From the NCBI GenBank assembly GCA_046330395.1, contig JAXLSS010000009.1, positions 1 through 64,000 on the forward strand: 64,000 bases of DNA, in the 5' to 3' direction. Every line of letters begins with the position of its first letter. The stretch's first letter is position 1. The notes under the pieces are model-generated. The model was given only the letters and a program-made list of their open reading frames with translations, ran no database searches and was not told the DNA's origin. The translations under genes were made by a program, and so were the position numbers. This document shows, piece after piece, positions 16,844 through 26,641 of the stretch. The stretch comes from Ga0077560 sp046330395. GTDB lineage: Bacteria > Actinomycetota > Thermoleophilia > Miltoncostaeales > Miltoncostaeaceae.

Positions 16844-18168
16844 CTCCGCGGGCTGAGGGCGCGGAACCGCGTCAGCGCCTCGGCGCGCCGCAGCGCGTGG
16901 TCCACGATGGGTGTCTCGGGCCGGCCGTCCACGCCGTCCAGCCACCGCGCCACGTACGCCCCGTCGGGGTCGAACCGCTCGGCCTGCCGGTCGGGGTTGA
17001 ACACGCGGTGGAAGGGCGCGGCGTCGGTGCCGCTACCCGCCGTCCACTGCCACCCGCCGTTGTTGTTGGCCGGGTCGCCGTCCAGCAGGTGCTGCATGAA
17101 CACGCGCTCGCCGATGCGCCAGTCCACCAGCAGGTCCTTCACCAGGTAGGACGCCACCACCATGCGGGTGCGGTTGTGCATCCACCCGGTCTCGTGCAGC
17201 TGGTGCATGGCGGCGTCCACCAGCGGCACGCCGGTGCGCCCCTCCGTCCACGCCGCGATCATCCCCGGGTCGTTGTCCCAGGGCATGCCGGCGAACCGGG
17301 GGTCGAACGGGCCGGTGGCCACCTGCGGGTTCCACCACATGTGGTGGTGCATGAACTCCCGCCAGCCCAGCTGGCGCCAGAACGCGGCGCGGCCGCGCGA
17401 CAGGTGCCCGGGCAGCCCCAGGGCGCGGCCCACCTGCGCGGAGGTGCACATGCCGAACCGCAGGTACGGCCCCAGCCGGGACGTGCCGTCCTGCGCCAGC
17501 AGGTTGCGGCCCTCGTCGTAGGCGTCGGCCCCGCCGTTCCTGATGAAGCGCACCACCGCCCGGCGGGCCGCGGCCTCGCCGGCCTGCAGCAGCGGCGTGC
17601 CGGCGGGGAGCACGTCCTCCGGGGTCACGCCGTCCACCCTGGGACCGGGGATCTCGCGGGGGGCGGCGTGGTGCTCCGCCGGCCGATGCCCCACCCACGT
17701 GCGGAAGAACGGGGTGAACACCCGCACGCCACGCCCGGATCCGCCGGGGATGGCGTCCGGCTCCACCAGCAGCTCGCCGGGATGCTCCACGCCGCGGCAC
17801 CCCGCGGCCTGCAGCGCCGCGGCCACCCGGGCGTCCCGGTCGCGGCCCAGCGGGCTCACCTCCCGGGCCCAGTGCACCGCGGTGGCGCCCACCTCGGCGG
17901 CCACCCGCGGCACCACCGCCTCCGGGTCGCCATGGCGCACCACCAGTCGCGAGCCGCGTTCCCGCAGGTCGGCGTCCAGGGCCTCCAGCCCCGCCCGCAG
18001 GAAGCGCAACCGCACCGGCGCGCGGTGGTGCCGGCGCCCCAGGATCCCCGGGTCGGCCACCCACAGGCACATCACCGGGCCCTCGGCCACGGCGGCGCGC
18101 AGGGCGGGGTTGTCGGCCAGCCGCAGGTCGCGGCGGAACCACATCACGCTGGAGGCGGTGGCGGGCAT
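16840..18168 (-). CDS. phr: Deoxyribodipyrimidine photolyase (class I CPD type)
   Basis: This 442-residue protein has the photolyase alpha/beta domain (VMWFRRDLRLADNPALRAA) at its N-terminus and a complete FAD-binding helical domain. FAD-domain motifs include SRLGPYLRFGMCT, LGWREFMHHHMW, GWMHNRTRMVVASYLVKDL and DPANNNGGWQWTAGSGTDAA, followed by FHRVFNP. The Trp-rich electron path and the NNNGGWQW segment are intact, so light-driven repair of cyclobutane pyrimidine dimers is expected. AGGGGTGG directly precedes the ATG. It is divergent from the alcohol dehydrogenase gene with only 19 bases between the starts. Possession of this enzyme suggests exposure to sunlight. Confidence 0.95.
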   Translation of the reverse strand: MPATASSVMWFRRDLRLADNPALRAAVAEGPVMCLWVADPGILGRRHHRAPVRLRFLRAGLEALDADLRERGSRLVVRHGDPEAVVPRVAAEVGATAVHWAREVSPLGRDRDARVAAALQAAGCRGVEHPGELLVEPDAIPGGSGRGVRVFTPFFRTWVGHRPAEHHAAPREIPGPRVDGVTPEDVLPAGTPLLQAGEAAARRAVVRFIRNGGADAYDEGRNLLAQDGTSRLGPYLRFGMCTSAQVGRALGLPGHLSRGRAAFWRQLGWREFMHHHMWWNPQVATGPFDPRFAGMPWDNDPGMIAAWTEGRTGVPLVDAAMHQLHETGWMHNRTRMVVASYLVKDLLVDWRIGERVFMQHLLDGDPANNNGGWQWTAGSGTDAAPFHRVFNPDRQAERFDPDGAYVARWLDGVDGRPETPIVDHALRRAEALTRFRALSPRR

Positions 18169-18187
18169 CCACCCCTAGTGTGACCGC

Positions 18188-19120
18188 ATGCGCGCGGCGG
18201 TGTACCACGGGGCGGGTGAGCTGCGGGTCACCGAGATGCCTGAGCCGGTGCGGGGGCCGGGGGACCTATTGGTGCGCGTCAGCGCCTGCGGGCTGTGCGG
18301 CAGCGACATCACCGCCTGGTACCAGGACCCCAGGGCGCCCATGGTGATGGGCCACGAGCCGGTGGGGGTGGTGGTGGACGCCGACCCCGGCGCCGCCACC
18401 CCGGTGGGCACGCGCGTGTTCGTGCACCACCACGTGCCGTGCATGACCTGCGAGCTCTGCCGCGCGGGTCGCCACACGCTGTGCCCGCGGTTCGCCGCGA
18501 CGCGCATCGACCCGGGCGGGCTGGCGGAGGTGGTGCGCGTGCCCGCCGAGAACGCCCGCCTGGACGTGTTGGAGCTGCCCCCGCACCTCACCGACGAGGA
18601 GGCCACGTTCATCGAGCCGCTGGCGTGCGTGGTGCGCGGCCTGCGCGCGGCGGGCGTGGGCCCGGGCACCTCGGTGGCCGTGGTGGGCGCCGGGGCCATG
18701 GGGCTGCTGGAGGTGCAGGCGGCCATGGCGCTGGGCGCCCCGCGGGTGCTGGTGGCCGAGCCGCGTGCCGACCGGCTGGCCCGCGCCGTGGCCCTGGGCG
18801 CCGCGCCCGCCGTGCCGGGGGAACGCGCACAGGTGGTGGTGGTCACCACGTCGTCCGCGGCGGCCATCGCCGCGGGGCTGGAGCTGGCGGGCCCGGGGGC
18901 TGTGCTGCAGCTGTTCGCCCCGCCCCGCCCCCGGCCACCCGGTGCCGGTGGACCTGGGCGCCGCGTGGATGCGCGAGGTGTCCATCACGCGCAGCTCCAC
19001 CTGGGTGGCCCCGTCCGCCGCGCCGGCCAGGACATGGCGCTCCGCGCCGTTCCCGTAGGCCTTCGGGGCGACGCCCTCCCAGCCGGACCCCGCCCTGCGA
19101 CGCACGTGCCCCATCACCTG
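18188..19120 (+). pseudogene. Zinc-dependent alcohol dehydrogenase, 3' end broken
   Basis: The first 250 residues are a clear medium-chain dehydrogenase. The catalytic zinc region reads SACGLCGSDITAWYQD and GHEPVG; the structural zinc cysteines are in CMTCELCRAGRHTLC; the nucleotide-binding motif is VAVVGAGAMGLLEVQ. At about 18930 the frame breaks. The next frame continues VLQLFAPPRPGHPVPVDLGA and then AAWMREVSITRSSTWVAPSA, but stops at 19058. The expected last 40-60 residues cannot be found intact before tRNA-His. It is either a sequencing-damaged gene or a decaying one. TAGTGT lies six bases before the ATG, so transcription is probably leaderless. Substrate is unknown. Confidence 0.7.
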
Positions 19121-19212
19121 CCCCCGATCCGCAACGCGACTTGCCAGATGGTCGCGCTCCGGCCGCGGGCGGTGCGCTATCCTCCCGCCGTCCGGGCGAC
19201 CCCCGGGTCGCG

Positions 19213-19285
19213 GTGAACGTAGCTCAGTTGGTAGAGCTCCTGGTTGTGGTCCAGGCGGTCGTGGGTTCGAGTCCCATCGTTCACC
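19213..19285 (+). tRNA. tRNA-His (GTG anticodon)
   Basis: A complete cloverleaf: acceptor GTGAACG/CGTTCAC, D arm GCTC..GAGC, anticodon loop TTGTGGT with anticodon GTG, T arm GTGGG-TTCGAGT-CCCAT. The base before it (19212) is G, the extra G-1 that histidyl-tRNA synthetase requires. CCA is not encoded. Confidence 0.95.
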
Positions 19286-19306
19286 CTCCTCCGGCCGCCC
19301 TCCTGG

Positions 19307-19388
19307 GCGGGTGTGGCGGAACCGGTAGACGCGCTAGGTTTAGGTCCTAGTGGGGTAACCCGTGGAGGTTCGAGTCCTCTCACCCGCA
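19307..19388 (+). tRNA. tRNA-Leu (TAG anticodon)
   Basis: Acceptor GCGGGTG/CACCCGC, anticodon loop TTTAGGT with anticodon TAG, and a long variable arm typical of leucine tRNAs. It reads CUA codons. It lies 21 bases after tRNA-His and ends eight bases before the tig start codon. Confidence 0.95.
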
Positions 19389-19396
19389 TCCACCAT

Positions 19397-20809
19397 ATGC
19401 CTGTAGCCGCCGAACTCACCCCACTCGAGAACGACCGCGTCCAGCTGGACGTCTCCGTCACGCATGACGAGGTCGAACACGCCATGGACAAGGCCCTCAA
19501 GAAGCTGGCCCGCGAGGTGCGGGTGCCCGGCTTCCGACCCGGCAAGGTGCCACCCCAGGTGGTGCTGCAACGCTTCGGCCGGGACGTGGTCCTGAACGAG
19601 ATGCTCAAGACCGCGCTGGGGGAGTGGTACGACACGGCGGTGGAGGCGTCCGGGGTGCGTCCCATCGACGACCCCGAGCTGGACCTGGACGATGTGCCGG
19701 ACGAGGGTGCCGACCTCACCTTCCGCGCCACCGTGCAGACCCGGCCCAAGGCCACCCTGGGCACCTACAAGGGCCTGGAGGTGGGCAAGGGCGAGCCCGA
19801 GGTGCCGGAGGGCCTGGTCGACAACGAGCTGGAGCGCCTGCGCCAGCGCGCGTCCCGGCTGGTGCCGGTGGAGCGGGCCGCCAAGGCGGGCGACTTCGTG
19901 GTGATCGACTTCGACGGCCGCGCCGGCGGCAAGCGCCTGGTGTCGGCCAGCGCCAAGGACCACATGGTGGAGCTGGGCGCCAACCGGCTGATGGAGGGCT
20001 TCGACGACGCCCTGCAGGGGGCCGAGCCCGGGCACGTGCACCACCTGGAGATCACGTACGACGAGGACGACAACCGCGCCGAGCTGCGCGGCCGCACCGT
20101 GGAGTACCAGCTCACCCTCAAGCAGGTGCACGAGCGCGTGCTGCCCGAGCTGGACGACGACTTCGCCGGCGAGATCAGCGAGTTCGACACGCTCGAGGAG
20201 CTGCGCGCCGACATCCAGAAGCACGCCGACACCCAGGCCCAGGCGCAGGTGGACGAGATGTTCCGGCGGCGCGCCATCGACGCGGCCGTGGCCGAGGCCA
20301 CCCTCGAGGTGCCGGAGGTGATGGTGAACCGGCGCATCGGCAGCATCCTCAACCAGACCGCCGGCAACCTGCCCCGCGGGGTCACCTTCGAGCAGTACCT
20401 GGCCGCCACCGGCCGCACGCTGGAGCAGACCGTGGCCCAGCTGCGCCCCGACGCAGAGATGGCGCTGCGGCGGGAGCTGGTGGTGGAGGCCATCATCGAG
20501 GCCGAGGGCATCGAGGTGTCCGACGCGGACGTGGAGGCGCAGGTGCGCACCGACGCCGAGTCGATGGGCCGTGACGCCGACGAGCTGCTGGCCGAGGTGC
20601 GCGACAGCGGCGCCCTCGAGCGGCTGCGCGAGGACATGGCCATGAACCGGGCGGTTGACGTGATCATCCAGTCCGCCACGCCCGTCGCGCTGCCGGATCC
20701 GGCGGTCGAGGCAGAGGTGGTGGACGAGGAGACGGCCGAGGCACCCAAGGAGAAGGCGCAGGACGGCGCGAACATGGAATCATCAGACGCCGAACCGACC
20801 GAGTCGTAG
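19397..20809 (+). CDS. tig: Trigger factor (ribosome-associated chaperone, peptidyl-prolyl isomerase)
   Basis: The 470-residue protein has the ribosome-binding domain with the signature VPGFRPGKVPPQVV (about residue 44). A FKBP-type isomerase domain follows (about 150-245: GDFVVIDFDGRAGGK, then FDDALQGAEPGHVH), then the long helical chaperone arms to about 430, with an acidic tail. It binds nascent chains at the ribosome exit. Start ATG 19397 is only eight bases after the tRNA-Leu 3' end, leaving no room for a Shine-Dalgarno. The gene order tig-clpP-clpX is the common bacterial one. AGAAGGAG at its stop codon is the ribosome binding site for clpP. Confidence 0.96.
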   Translation: MPVAAELTPLENDRVQLDVSVTHDEVEHAMDKALKKLAREVRVPGFRPGKVPPQVVLQRFGRDVVLNEMLKTALGEWYDTAVEASGVRPIDDPELDLDDVPDEGADLTFRATVQTRPKATLGTYKGLEVGKGEPEVPEGLVDNELERLRQRASRLVPVERAAKAGDFVVIDFDGRAGGKRLVSASAKDHMVELGANRLMEGFDDALQGAEPGHVHHLEITYDEDDNRAELRGRTVEYQLTLKQVHERVLPELDDDFAGEISEFDTLEELRADIQKHADTQAQAQVDEMFRRRAIDAAVAEATLEVPEVMVNRRIGSILNQTAGNLPRGVTFEQYLAATGRTLEQTVAQLRPDAEMALRRELVVEAIIEAEGIEVSDADVEAQVRTDAESMGRDADELLAEVRDSGALERLREDMAMNRAVDVIIQSATPVALPDPAVEAEVVDEETAEAPKEKAQDGANMESSDAEPTES

Positions 20810-20825
20810 AAGGAGCCCGTCCCCG

Positions 20826-21410
20826 GTGAGCCCGCTCATTCCCATGGTCATCGAACAGACCTCGCGCGGCGAGCGTTCGTTCGACATCTACTCCCGACTG
20901 CTCAATGAGCGCATCATCTTCCTGGGCACGCCCGTGGACGATCAGATCGCCAACCTGATCGTGGCGCAGCTGCTGCACCTGGAGTCGGAGGACGCCGACA
21001 AGGACATCAGCCTCTACATCAACTCGCCCGGCGGGTCGGTGTACGCGGGCCTGGCCATCTACGACACCATGCAGTTCATCAAGCCCGACGTGCAGACCAT
21101 CTGCTGCGGCATCGCGATGAGCATGGGGGCGTTCCTGCTGGCCGGCGGCGCCAAGGGCAAGCGCATGGCGCTGCCCAACGCCAAGATCCTCATCCACCAG
21201 GTGTCCAGCGGGTTCTCCGGGCAGGCCACCGACATCGAGATCCACGCGCGGGAGATCATCCAGCTGCGCGAGAAGCTCGACGAGATCCTGGCCCACCACA
21301 CCGGGCAGACGCTGGAGCAGGTCAAGAAGGACACCGAGCGCGACAACTTCATGAGCGCTGAGGAGGCGCGTGAGTACGGCATCGTGGACAAGGTCATCGC
21401 GTCGCACTGA
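20826..21410 (+). CDS. clpP: ATP-dependent Clp protease proteolytic subunit
   Basis: This 194-residue serine protease has the catalytic triad Ser99 (CGIAMSMGAFLL), His124 (AKILIHQVSSG) and Asp173 (TERDNFMSAEE). It has the Gly-rich YINSPGGSVYAGLAIYDTMQ segment lining the active-site chamber. It forms a 14-mer that degrades proteins unfolded by ClpX. Start GTG 20826 follows AGAAGGAG, which overlaps the tig stop. clpX follows 27 bases later, so the two partners are co-expressed. Confidence 0.97.
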   Translation: MSPLIPMVIEQTSRGERSFDIYSRLLNERIIFLGTPVDDQIANLIVAQLLHLESEDADKDISLYINSPGGSVYAGLAIYDTMQFIKPDVQTICCGIAMSMGAFLLAGGAKGKRMALPNAKILIHQVSSGFSGQATDIEIHAREIIQLREKLDEILAHHTGQTLEQVKKDTERDNFMSAEEAREYGIVDKVIASH

Positions 21411-21437
21411 CGCGATCAGCCACGACACCCGCACATC

Positions 21438-22706
21438 ATGGGGAAATCCTCCGAGAACAACGAGCAACTGCTGTGCAGCTTCTGCGGCAAGTCGCAGCGG
21501 CAGGTCAAGAAGCTCATCGCCGGTCCCGGCGTCTACATCTGCGACGAGTGCATCGACCTCTGCAACGAGATCATCGATGAGGAGCTGACCAGCCCGGTCA
21601 GCTTCGACCCGGACGCCCTCCCGCGGCCGCGGGAGATCTACAACGTCCTCAACGAGTACGTGGTGGGGCAGGAGGAGGCCAAGCGCACCCTCTCGGTGGC
21701 CGTCTACAACCACTACAAGCGCGTCCAGATGATGTCCGCCGGCGAGTCGGACATCGAGCTGCAGAAGAGCAACATCCTGCTGCTGGGGCCCACCGGGTGC
21801 GGCAAGACCCTCCTGGCCCAGACCCTCGCGAAGATCCTGAACGTCCCCTTCGCCATCGCCGACGCCACGGCCCTCACCGAGGCCGGCTACGTGGGCGAGG
21901 ACGTCGAGAACATCCTGCTCAAGCTCATCCAGGCGGCGGAGTTCGACGTCAAGAAGGCCGAGACCGGGATCATCTACATCGACGAGGTGGACAAGATCGC
22001 CCGCAAGGCGGACAACCCGTCCATCACGCGGGACGTGTCCGGCGAGGGCGTGCAGCAGGCGCTGCTGAAGATCCTGGAGGGCACGGTGGCCTCGGTGCCG
22101 CCGCAGGGGGGCCGCAAGCACCCCCACCAGGAGTTCCTCACCATCGACACCACCAACATCCTGTTCATCTGCGGCGGCGCGTTCGCCAACCTGGAGCAGG
22201 TCATCGAGCGGCGCATCGGCACCCGCGGCGTCGGGTTCGCCGCCGACGTGCGCTCCCGGCGCGAGCACGACCCGCACCGCGCCTTCTCGCAGGTGCTGCC
22301 CGAGGACCTCATGAACTACGGGCTCATCCCCGAGTTCATCGGGCGCCTGCCGGTGATCAGCGCCGTGCACCAGCTCACGCGCGACGACCTGGTGAAGATC
22401 CTCACCGAGCCCAAGAACGCACTCAGCAAGCAGTTCAAGCGCTTCTTCCAGTTCGACCATGTCGACCTGGTGTTCAACGAGGAGTCCCTCGGCGCCATCG
22501 CCGACAAGGCCCTGGAGCGCGAGACCGGGGCGCGCGGGTTGCGTTCCATCATCGAGGCGGCCCTCCTGGACGTGATGTTCGAGCTGCCGTCACGCGACGA
22601 CGTGGTCAAGTGCGTCGTCACCAAGGACACCATCGAGAAGAGCCTGCCGCCGACGCTCGTCACCGAAGCACCGGGACGGGAGCGTCGCGCGGAGGCCGGC
22701 GGGTGA
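21438..22706 (+). CDS. clpX: ATP-dependent Clp protease ATP-binding subunit
   Basis: The 422-residue AAA+ unfoldase has an N-terminal zinc-binding domain with C13, C16, C35 and C38 (CSFCGK and CDECIDLC). The Walker A motif is GPTGCGKT (about 117-124) and Walker B is IIYIDEVDKI. The pore loop GYVGEDVE and the ClpP-docking loop IGRLPV region are present. It selects tagged substrates and feeds them into ClpP. The stop overlaps the valS start by four bases. Confidence 0.97.
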   Translation: MGKSSENNEQLLCSFCGKSQRQVKKLIAGPGVYICDECIDLCNEIIDEELTSPVSFDPDALPRPREIYNVLNEYVVGQEEAKRTLSVAVYNHYKRVQMMSAGESDIELQKSNILLLGPTGCGKTLLAQTLAKILNVPFAIADATALTEAGYVGEDVENILLKLIQAAEFDVKKAETGIIYIDEVDKIARKADNPSITRDVSGEGVQQALLKILEGTVASVPPQGGRKHPHQEFLTIDTTNILFICGGAFANLEQVIERRIGTRGVGFAADVRSRREHDPHRAFSQVLPEDLMNYGLIPEFIGRLPVISAVHQLTRDDLVKILTEPKNALSKQFKRFFQFDHVDLVFNEESLGAIADKALERETGARGLRSIIEAALLDVMFELPSRDDVVKCVVTKDTIEKSLPPTLVTEAPGRERRAEAGG

Positions 22707-25252
22707 GCGAACAGGCGGCGACGCGCTACGACCCGGTGGCCGACGAGCCCCGTTGGGTGGGGGCCTGGGCCGACTCCGGGGCGCTGCGGGCCGACCCCAC
22801 CTCCGGGAAGCCCGCGTACACCATCGCGATCCCACCCCCCAACGTCACGGGGGCGCTCCACATGGGGCACGCGCTCAACAACACCATCCAGGACGCCCTC
22901 ATCCGGCGTCACCGGATGGCGGGCTTCGAGACCATGTGGATCTGCGGCACCGACCACGCCGGCATCGCCACGCAGGCCCAGGTGGAGAAGGCCTTGGTGC
23001 GCGAGGGCACCCGCCGGCAGGAGCTGGGTCGCGACGCGTTCATCGAGCGGGTGTGGGAGTGGCGGCAGCGGTACGGCGGCACCATCATCGGCCAGCTGCA
23101 GCGGCTGGGCGCCACGCTGGACTACTCCCGCGAGCGGTTCACCATGGACGACGCCTACCACCGGGCCGTGGTGCGCGTGTTCGTGGACCTGTACCGCAAG
23201 GGGCACATCTACCGCGACCACTACATGGTCAACTGGGACCCGGGCCTCGGCTCGGCCATCTCCGACCTGGAGCTGGAGGACCGGGAGGTCACCGACCGGC
23301 TCGTCCACATCGCCTACCCGCTCACCGACGGGTCGGGTGAGGTGGTGGTGGCCACGGTGCGGCCCGAGACCATGATGGGGGACACCGCGGTGGCGGTGAA
23401 CCCGGCCGACGAGCGGTACACGCACCTGGTGGGCAAGACCGTGACCCTGCCGCTGGTGGGGCGGGTGCTGCCCATCATCGCCGACGACTACGTCAAGACC
23501 GACTTCGGCACGGGCTGCCTCAAGATCACCCCGGCCCACGACCCCAACGACTTCGAGATCGGCCGCCGCCACGGCCTTGAGGCCATCAGCGTCATCGGCG
23601 AGGACGGCCGCATGACCGCCGCCGCCGGCGACGCGTACGCCGGGCTGGCGCCCGCCGACGCCGCCGAGCGCGTCATGGCCGACCTGGAGGCGCAGGGCCT
23701 GCTGCGCGGCGTGGACCCCTACACCCACGTGGTGCCCTTCTCGCACCGCTCCGGCCAGCGCGTGGAGCCGCTGATCTCCCTGCAGTGGTTCTGCGACATG
23801 AAGGAGCTGGCCCAGCCGGCCATCGCCGCCGCCCGCGACGGCCGGGTGCGGTTCACGCCCCACCGCTGGGGCGACGTGTACCTGCGCTGGCTCGAGGAGA
23901 TCCGGCCCTGGTGCGTGTCACGCCAGCTGTGGTGGGGCCACCAGCTGCCGGTGTGGTACCGGGGCGATGAGGTGCATGTGGGCGAGGAAGCGCCCGCCGG
24001 GGAGGGCTGGACCCAGGACCCCGACGTGCTGGACACGTGGTTCTCCAGCGCCCTGTGGCCGTTCGCCACGTTGGGGTGGCCCGACCAGACCCCCGAGCTG
24101 GGCGCCTTCTACCCCACGCAGACGCTCTCCACGGCCCGCGACATCATCTTCCTGTGGGTGGCCCGCATGGTGATGATGGGCCTGGAGTTCATCGGCGAGG
24201 TGCCGTTCTCGGACGTGTACATCCACTCGGTCATCCAGGCGCCCGACGGCCGACGCATGAGCAAGAGCCTGGGCACCGGCATCGACCCGCTGGAGCTCAT
24301 CGACGAGCACGGCGCCGACGCCCTGCGGTTCGGGCTGCTGCTGATGTGCAGCCAGCAGGACGTGCGCTTCTCGGCCGACAGCGTGCGTCAGGGCCGCCAG
24401 CTGGTGACCAAGCTGTGGAACGCCACCCGGCTGGTGGTGGGGCGCGGTGGCCGCGCCGGGCTGGCCGAGGCACCCGTGCCGGTCACGCTGGCCGACCGCT
24501 GGATGGCTGCCCGCGTGGACGCCGCCGCCCGGGAGGCGGGGGAGCTGTTCGACGGCTTCGACTTCAGCCGCTTCGCCGCCCAGCTGTACCGGCTGGTGTT
24601 CGACGACTACTGCGACTGGTACCTGGAGCTGCTCAAGCGCGACGAGGCCACCCCGGAGGTGGCCGGCCACCTGCTGGAGCAGGTGCTGGCGCTGGTGCAC
24701 CCGGTGATGCCGTTCATCACCGAGGCCTGCTGGGAGCAGATGCCGGGCGCCGACGGGCTGATGATGCGGCACGCGTTGCCCCTGCAGAGCGGGGACGACC
24801 CCGAGGCCACGCGTGCCGTGGAGACGCTGCAGGCGGCGGTCACGGCGGTGCGCGCCCTGCGCAACCAGCTGGGCATCCCGCCGCGGGAGCGCCTGGTGGC
24901 CCAGGCGGTGGGCGAGCCCATCGGTCCGCTGGGCGAGGCCTTCGCGGCGCTGGCCGGGGTGGACCTGCAGGACGACGCGCCCCAGGAGGCGCAGGCCCTG
25001 GGCCTGCCCGGCGGGCGGCTGCTGGTGGCCCGCGCGCAGGGCACCGTGGACGTGGCGGCCGAACGCGCCCGGCTGCAGAAGACCATCGCCGCGGTGCAGG
25101 GCGAGCTGGAGCGCGCGCAGCGCATGCTGGCCAACGAGAAGTTCACCAGCCGCGCCCCCGCCGAGCTGGTGGCGGCCGAGCGCGAGAAGGTGGCCCGGTT
25201 CACCGCCGAGCTGGCCGACCTGCGCGCCCGCCTGGAGTCGCTGGGCACATGA
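22703..25252 (+). CDS. valS: Valyl-tRNA synthetase
   Basis: This 849-residue class I synthetase has a HIGH-type motif HMGH at residues 53-56 (PPPNVTGALHMGHAL) and a KMSKS-type motif RMSKS near residue 518. It contains the editing domain (VVVATVRPETMMGDTAVAVN; the threonine-rich pocket) and the C-terminal coiled coil (VDVAAERARLQKTIAAVQGE) that contacts tRNA-Val. It ligates valine to tRNA-Val and hydrolyses mischarged threonine. GTG 22703 overlaps the clpX stop and its stop overlaps the folC ATG, so clpX-valS-folC are coupled. Confidence 0.97.
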   Translation: MSEQAATRYDPVADEPRWVGAWADSGALRADPTSGKPAYTIAIPPPNVTGALHMGHALNNTIQDALIRRHRMAGFETMWICGTDHAGIATQAQVEKALVREGTRRQELGRDAFIERVWEWRQRYGGTIIGQLQRLGATLDYSRERFTMDDAYHRAVVRVFVDLYRKGHIYRDHYMVNWDPGLGSAISDLELEDREVTDRLVHIAYPLTDGSGEVVVATVRPETMMGDTAVAVNPADERYTHLVGKTVTLPLVGRVLPIIADDYVKTDFGTGCLKITPAHDPNDFEIGRRHGLEAISVIGEDGRMTAAAGDAYAGLAPADAAERVMADLEAQGLLRGVDPYTHVVPFSHRSGQRVEPLISLQWFCDMKELAQPAIAAARDGRVRFTPHRWGDVYLRWLEEIRPWCVSRQLWWGHQLPVWYRGDEVHVGEEAPAGEGWTQDPDVLDTWFSSALWPFATLGWPDQTPELGAFYPTQTLSTARDIIFLWVARMVMMGLEFIGEVPFSDVYIHSVIQAPDGRRMSKSLGTGIDPLELIDEHGADALRFGLLLMCSQQDVRFSADSVRQGRQLVTKLWNATRLVVGRGGRAGLAEAPVPVTLADRWMAARVDAAAREAGELFDGFDFSRFAAQLYRLVFDDYCDWYLELLKRDEATPEVAGHLLEQVLALVHPVMPFITEACWEQMPGADGLMMRHALPLQSGDDPEATRAVETLQAAVTAVRALRNQLGIPPRERLVAQAVGEPIGPLGEAFAALAGVDLQDDAPQEAQALGLPGGRLLVARAQGTVDVAAERARLQKTIAAVQGELERAQRMLANEKFTSRAPAELVAAEREKVARFTAELADLRARLESLGT

Positions 25253-26518
25253 CCCACGCCGAGGCCGTCGCGTATGTCGAGGGGCTGGACCTCCTCGGCA
25301 TGCGGTTCGGCCTCCACCGCATGCACGCGCTGTTGCGGGAGCTGGGCGACCCACACCGGCACCACCCCTGTGTGCACGTGGTGGGCACCAACGGCAAGAC
25401 CAGCACCACGCGCTTCATCCACGCCCTGCTGCGGGCGCACGGCCTGCGCACGGGCGCCTACACCTCGCCGCATGTGACCGACTGGAGTGAGCGCGTCCTG
25501 GTGGAGGGGGCGCCCATCGCCCCCGAGGCGTTCGCCGGCGCGGGCCCCCCCGTGCGTGAGGCGGCCGACGCGGTGACCGGCGCCGACGACCCCGTCACCC
25601 AGTTCGAGGTGCTCACCGCGGCCGCGTTCGTGGCGCACGCCGACGCGGGGCTGGACGCCGCCGTCATCGAGGCCGGCCTCGGCGGGCGCTTCGACGCCAC
25701 CAACGTGCTCGACGGCGGGCGCGTGGCGGTGCTCACCAACGTGGCCCTGGAGCACACGCGCCTGCTGGGCGACACGCTGCACGCCATCGCCGGCGAGAAA
25801 CTGGCGGTGGTGCCCGACGGCGGCCGGCAGCTGGTGGTGGGGCGCCTCACCGACGAGGCCAGGCAGGCCGTCACCGCGGTGTGCCGGGCGCGCGACCTGG
25901 ACGGCTGGTGGCTGGGCCGCCAGTTCGCAGTGTTCGGATCGGCCGAGCAGCTCACGGTGCGGGTCGACGAGCTGATGATGCGCGACCTGCGGCTGGGCGC
26001 GGGGGGCGGCTTCCAGCGCGACAACGCCGCCGTGGCGGTGGCGGCGGCCCACCGGTTCATGACCGGCGGCGTGCGCGAGGACCGGGTGCGCGCCGCCCTG
26101 GCGGCCACGCGGGTGCCGGGGCGCATGGAGGTGGTGCCGGGATCACCAACGGTGGTGATGGACGGTGCCCACAACCCGGCCGGCATGCGCGCCCTGATGG
26201 AGTCACTGCCCGAGGGCGTCCGCCCCGTGGCCGTGCTGTCGCTGCTGGACGACAAGGACGAGGTGGCCGTGCTGGGCCGGCTGGCCCAGGGGTGCGCGCA
26301 CGTGGTGGCCACCCGGTCGGCGCACCGGCGCGCCACCGCGCCCTACGCGCGCTGGCCGACGCGCTCGGCCGGGCCGGCATCGCTGCACCGTGGTGCCCGA
26401 GGCCGCCGCCGCGCTGGATGAGGCCCGCCGGCTCGCCGGCCCCGAGGGGACGGTGCTGGTGTGCGGGTCGCTGTACCTGCTGGCCGAGCTGCGGCCCCTG
26501 GTGCTCGCCCCGCGCTGA
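25249..26518 (+). CDS. folC: Folylpolyglutamate / dihydrofolate synthase (3' frameshifts)
   Basis: This Mur-ligase-family enzyme has the P-loop VVGTNGKTSTTRFIHALLRA, the motif TSPHVTDWSERVLV, VIEAGLGGRFDATNV, and the second-domain motif VVMDGAHNPAGMRALMESL. It adds glutamate to folates. The frame is clean to about 26335. The remaining 60 codons need two frame changes, giving ALRALADALGRAGI, then VVPEAAAALDEARRLAGPEG and VLVCGSLYLLAELRPLVL, and a stop at 26518. The restored protein is about 420 residues, normal for FolC. As the enzyme is normally essential, sequencing indels in GC runs are the likely cause. ATGA overlap with valS. Confidence 0.88.
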
Positions 26519-26581
26519 TCCCGGGCGCGCAGGGATCCGCGCCGGTGGGGCGAAACCCTCGCTGCCAACCGGGTTTCCGCG

Positions 26582-26608
26582 CTGAACGACGGCCCGTGCT
26601 GTTATGCT
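26582..26608 (+). promoter_or_regulatory. Candidate promoter for the ndk-maf unit
   Basis: TATGCT (26603-26608) with CTGAAC (26582-26587) 15 bases upstream lies after the folC stop and before the membrane-protein gene at 26642. The spacing is short, so support is moderate. Confidence 0.35.
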
Positions 26609-26641
26609 GCCGCGATTCCCCGTCCCGGGAGTGGAGGTTCC

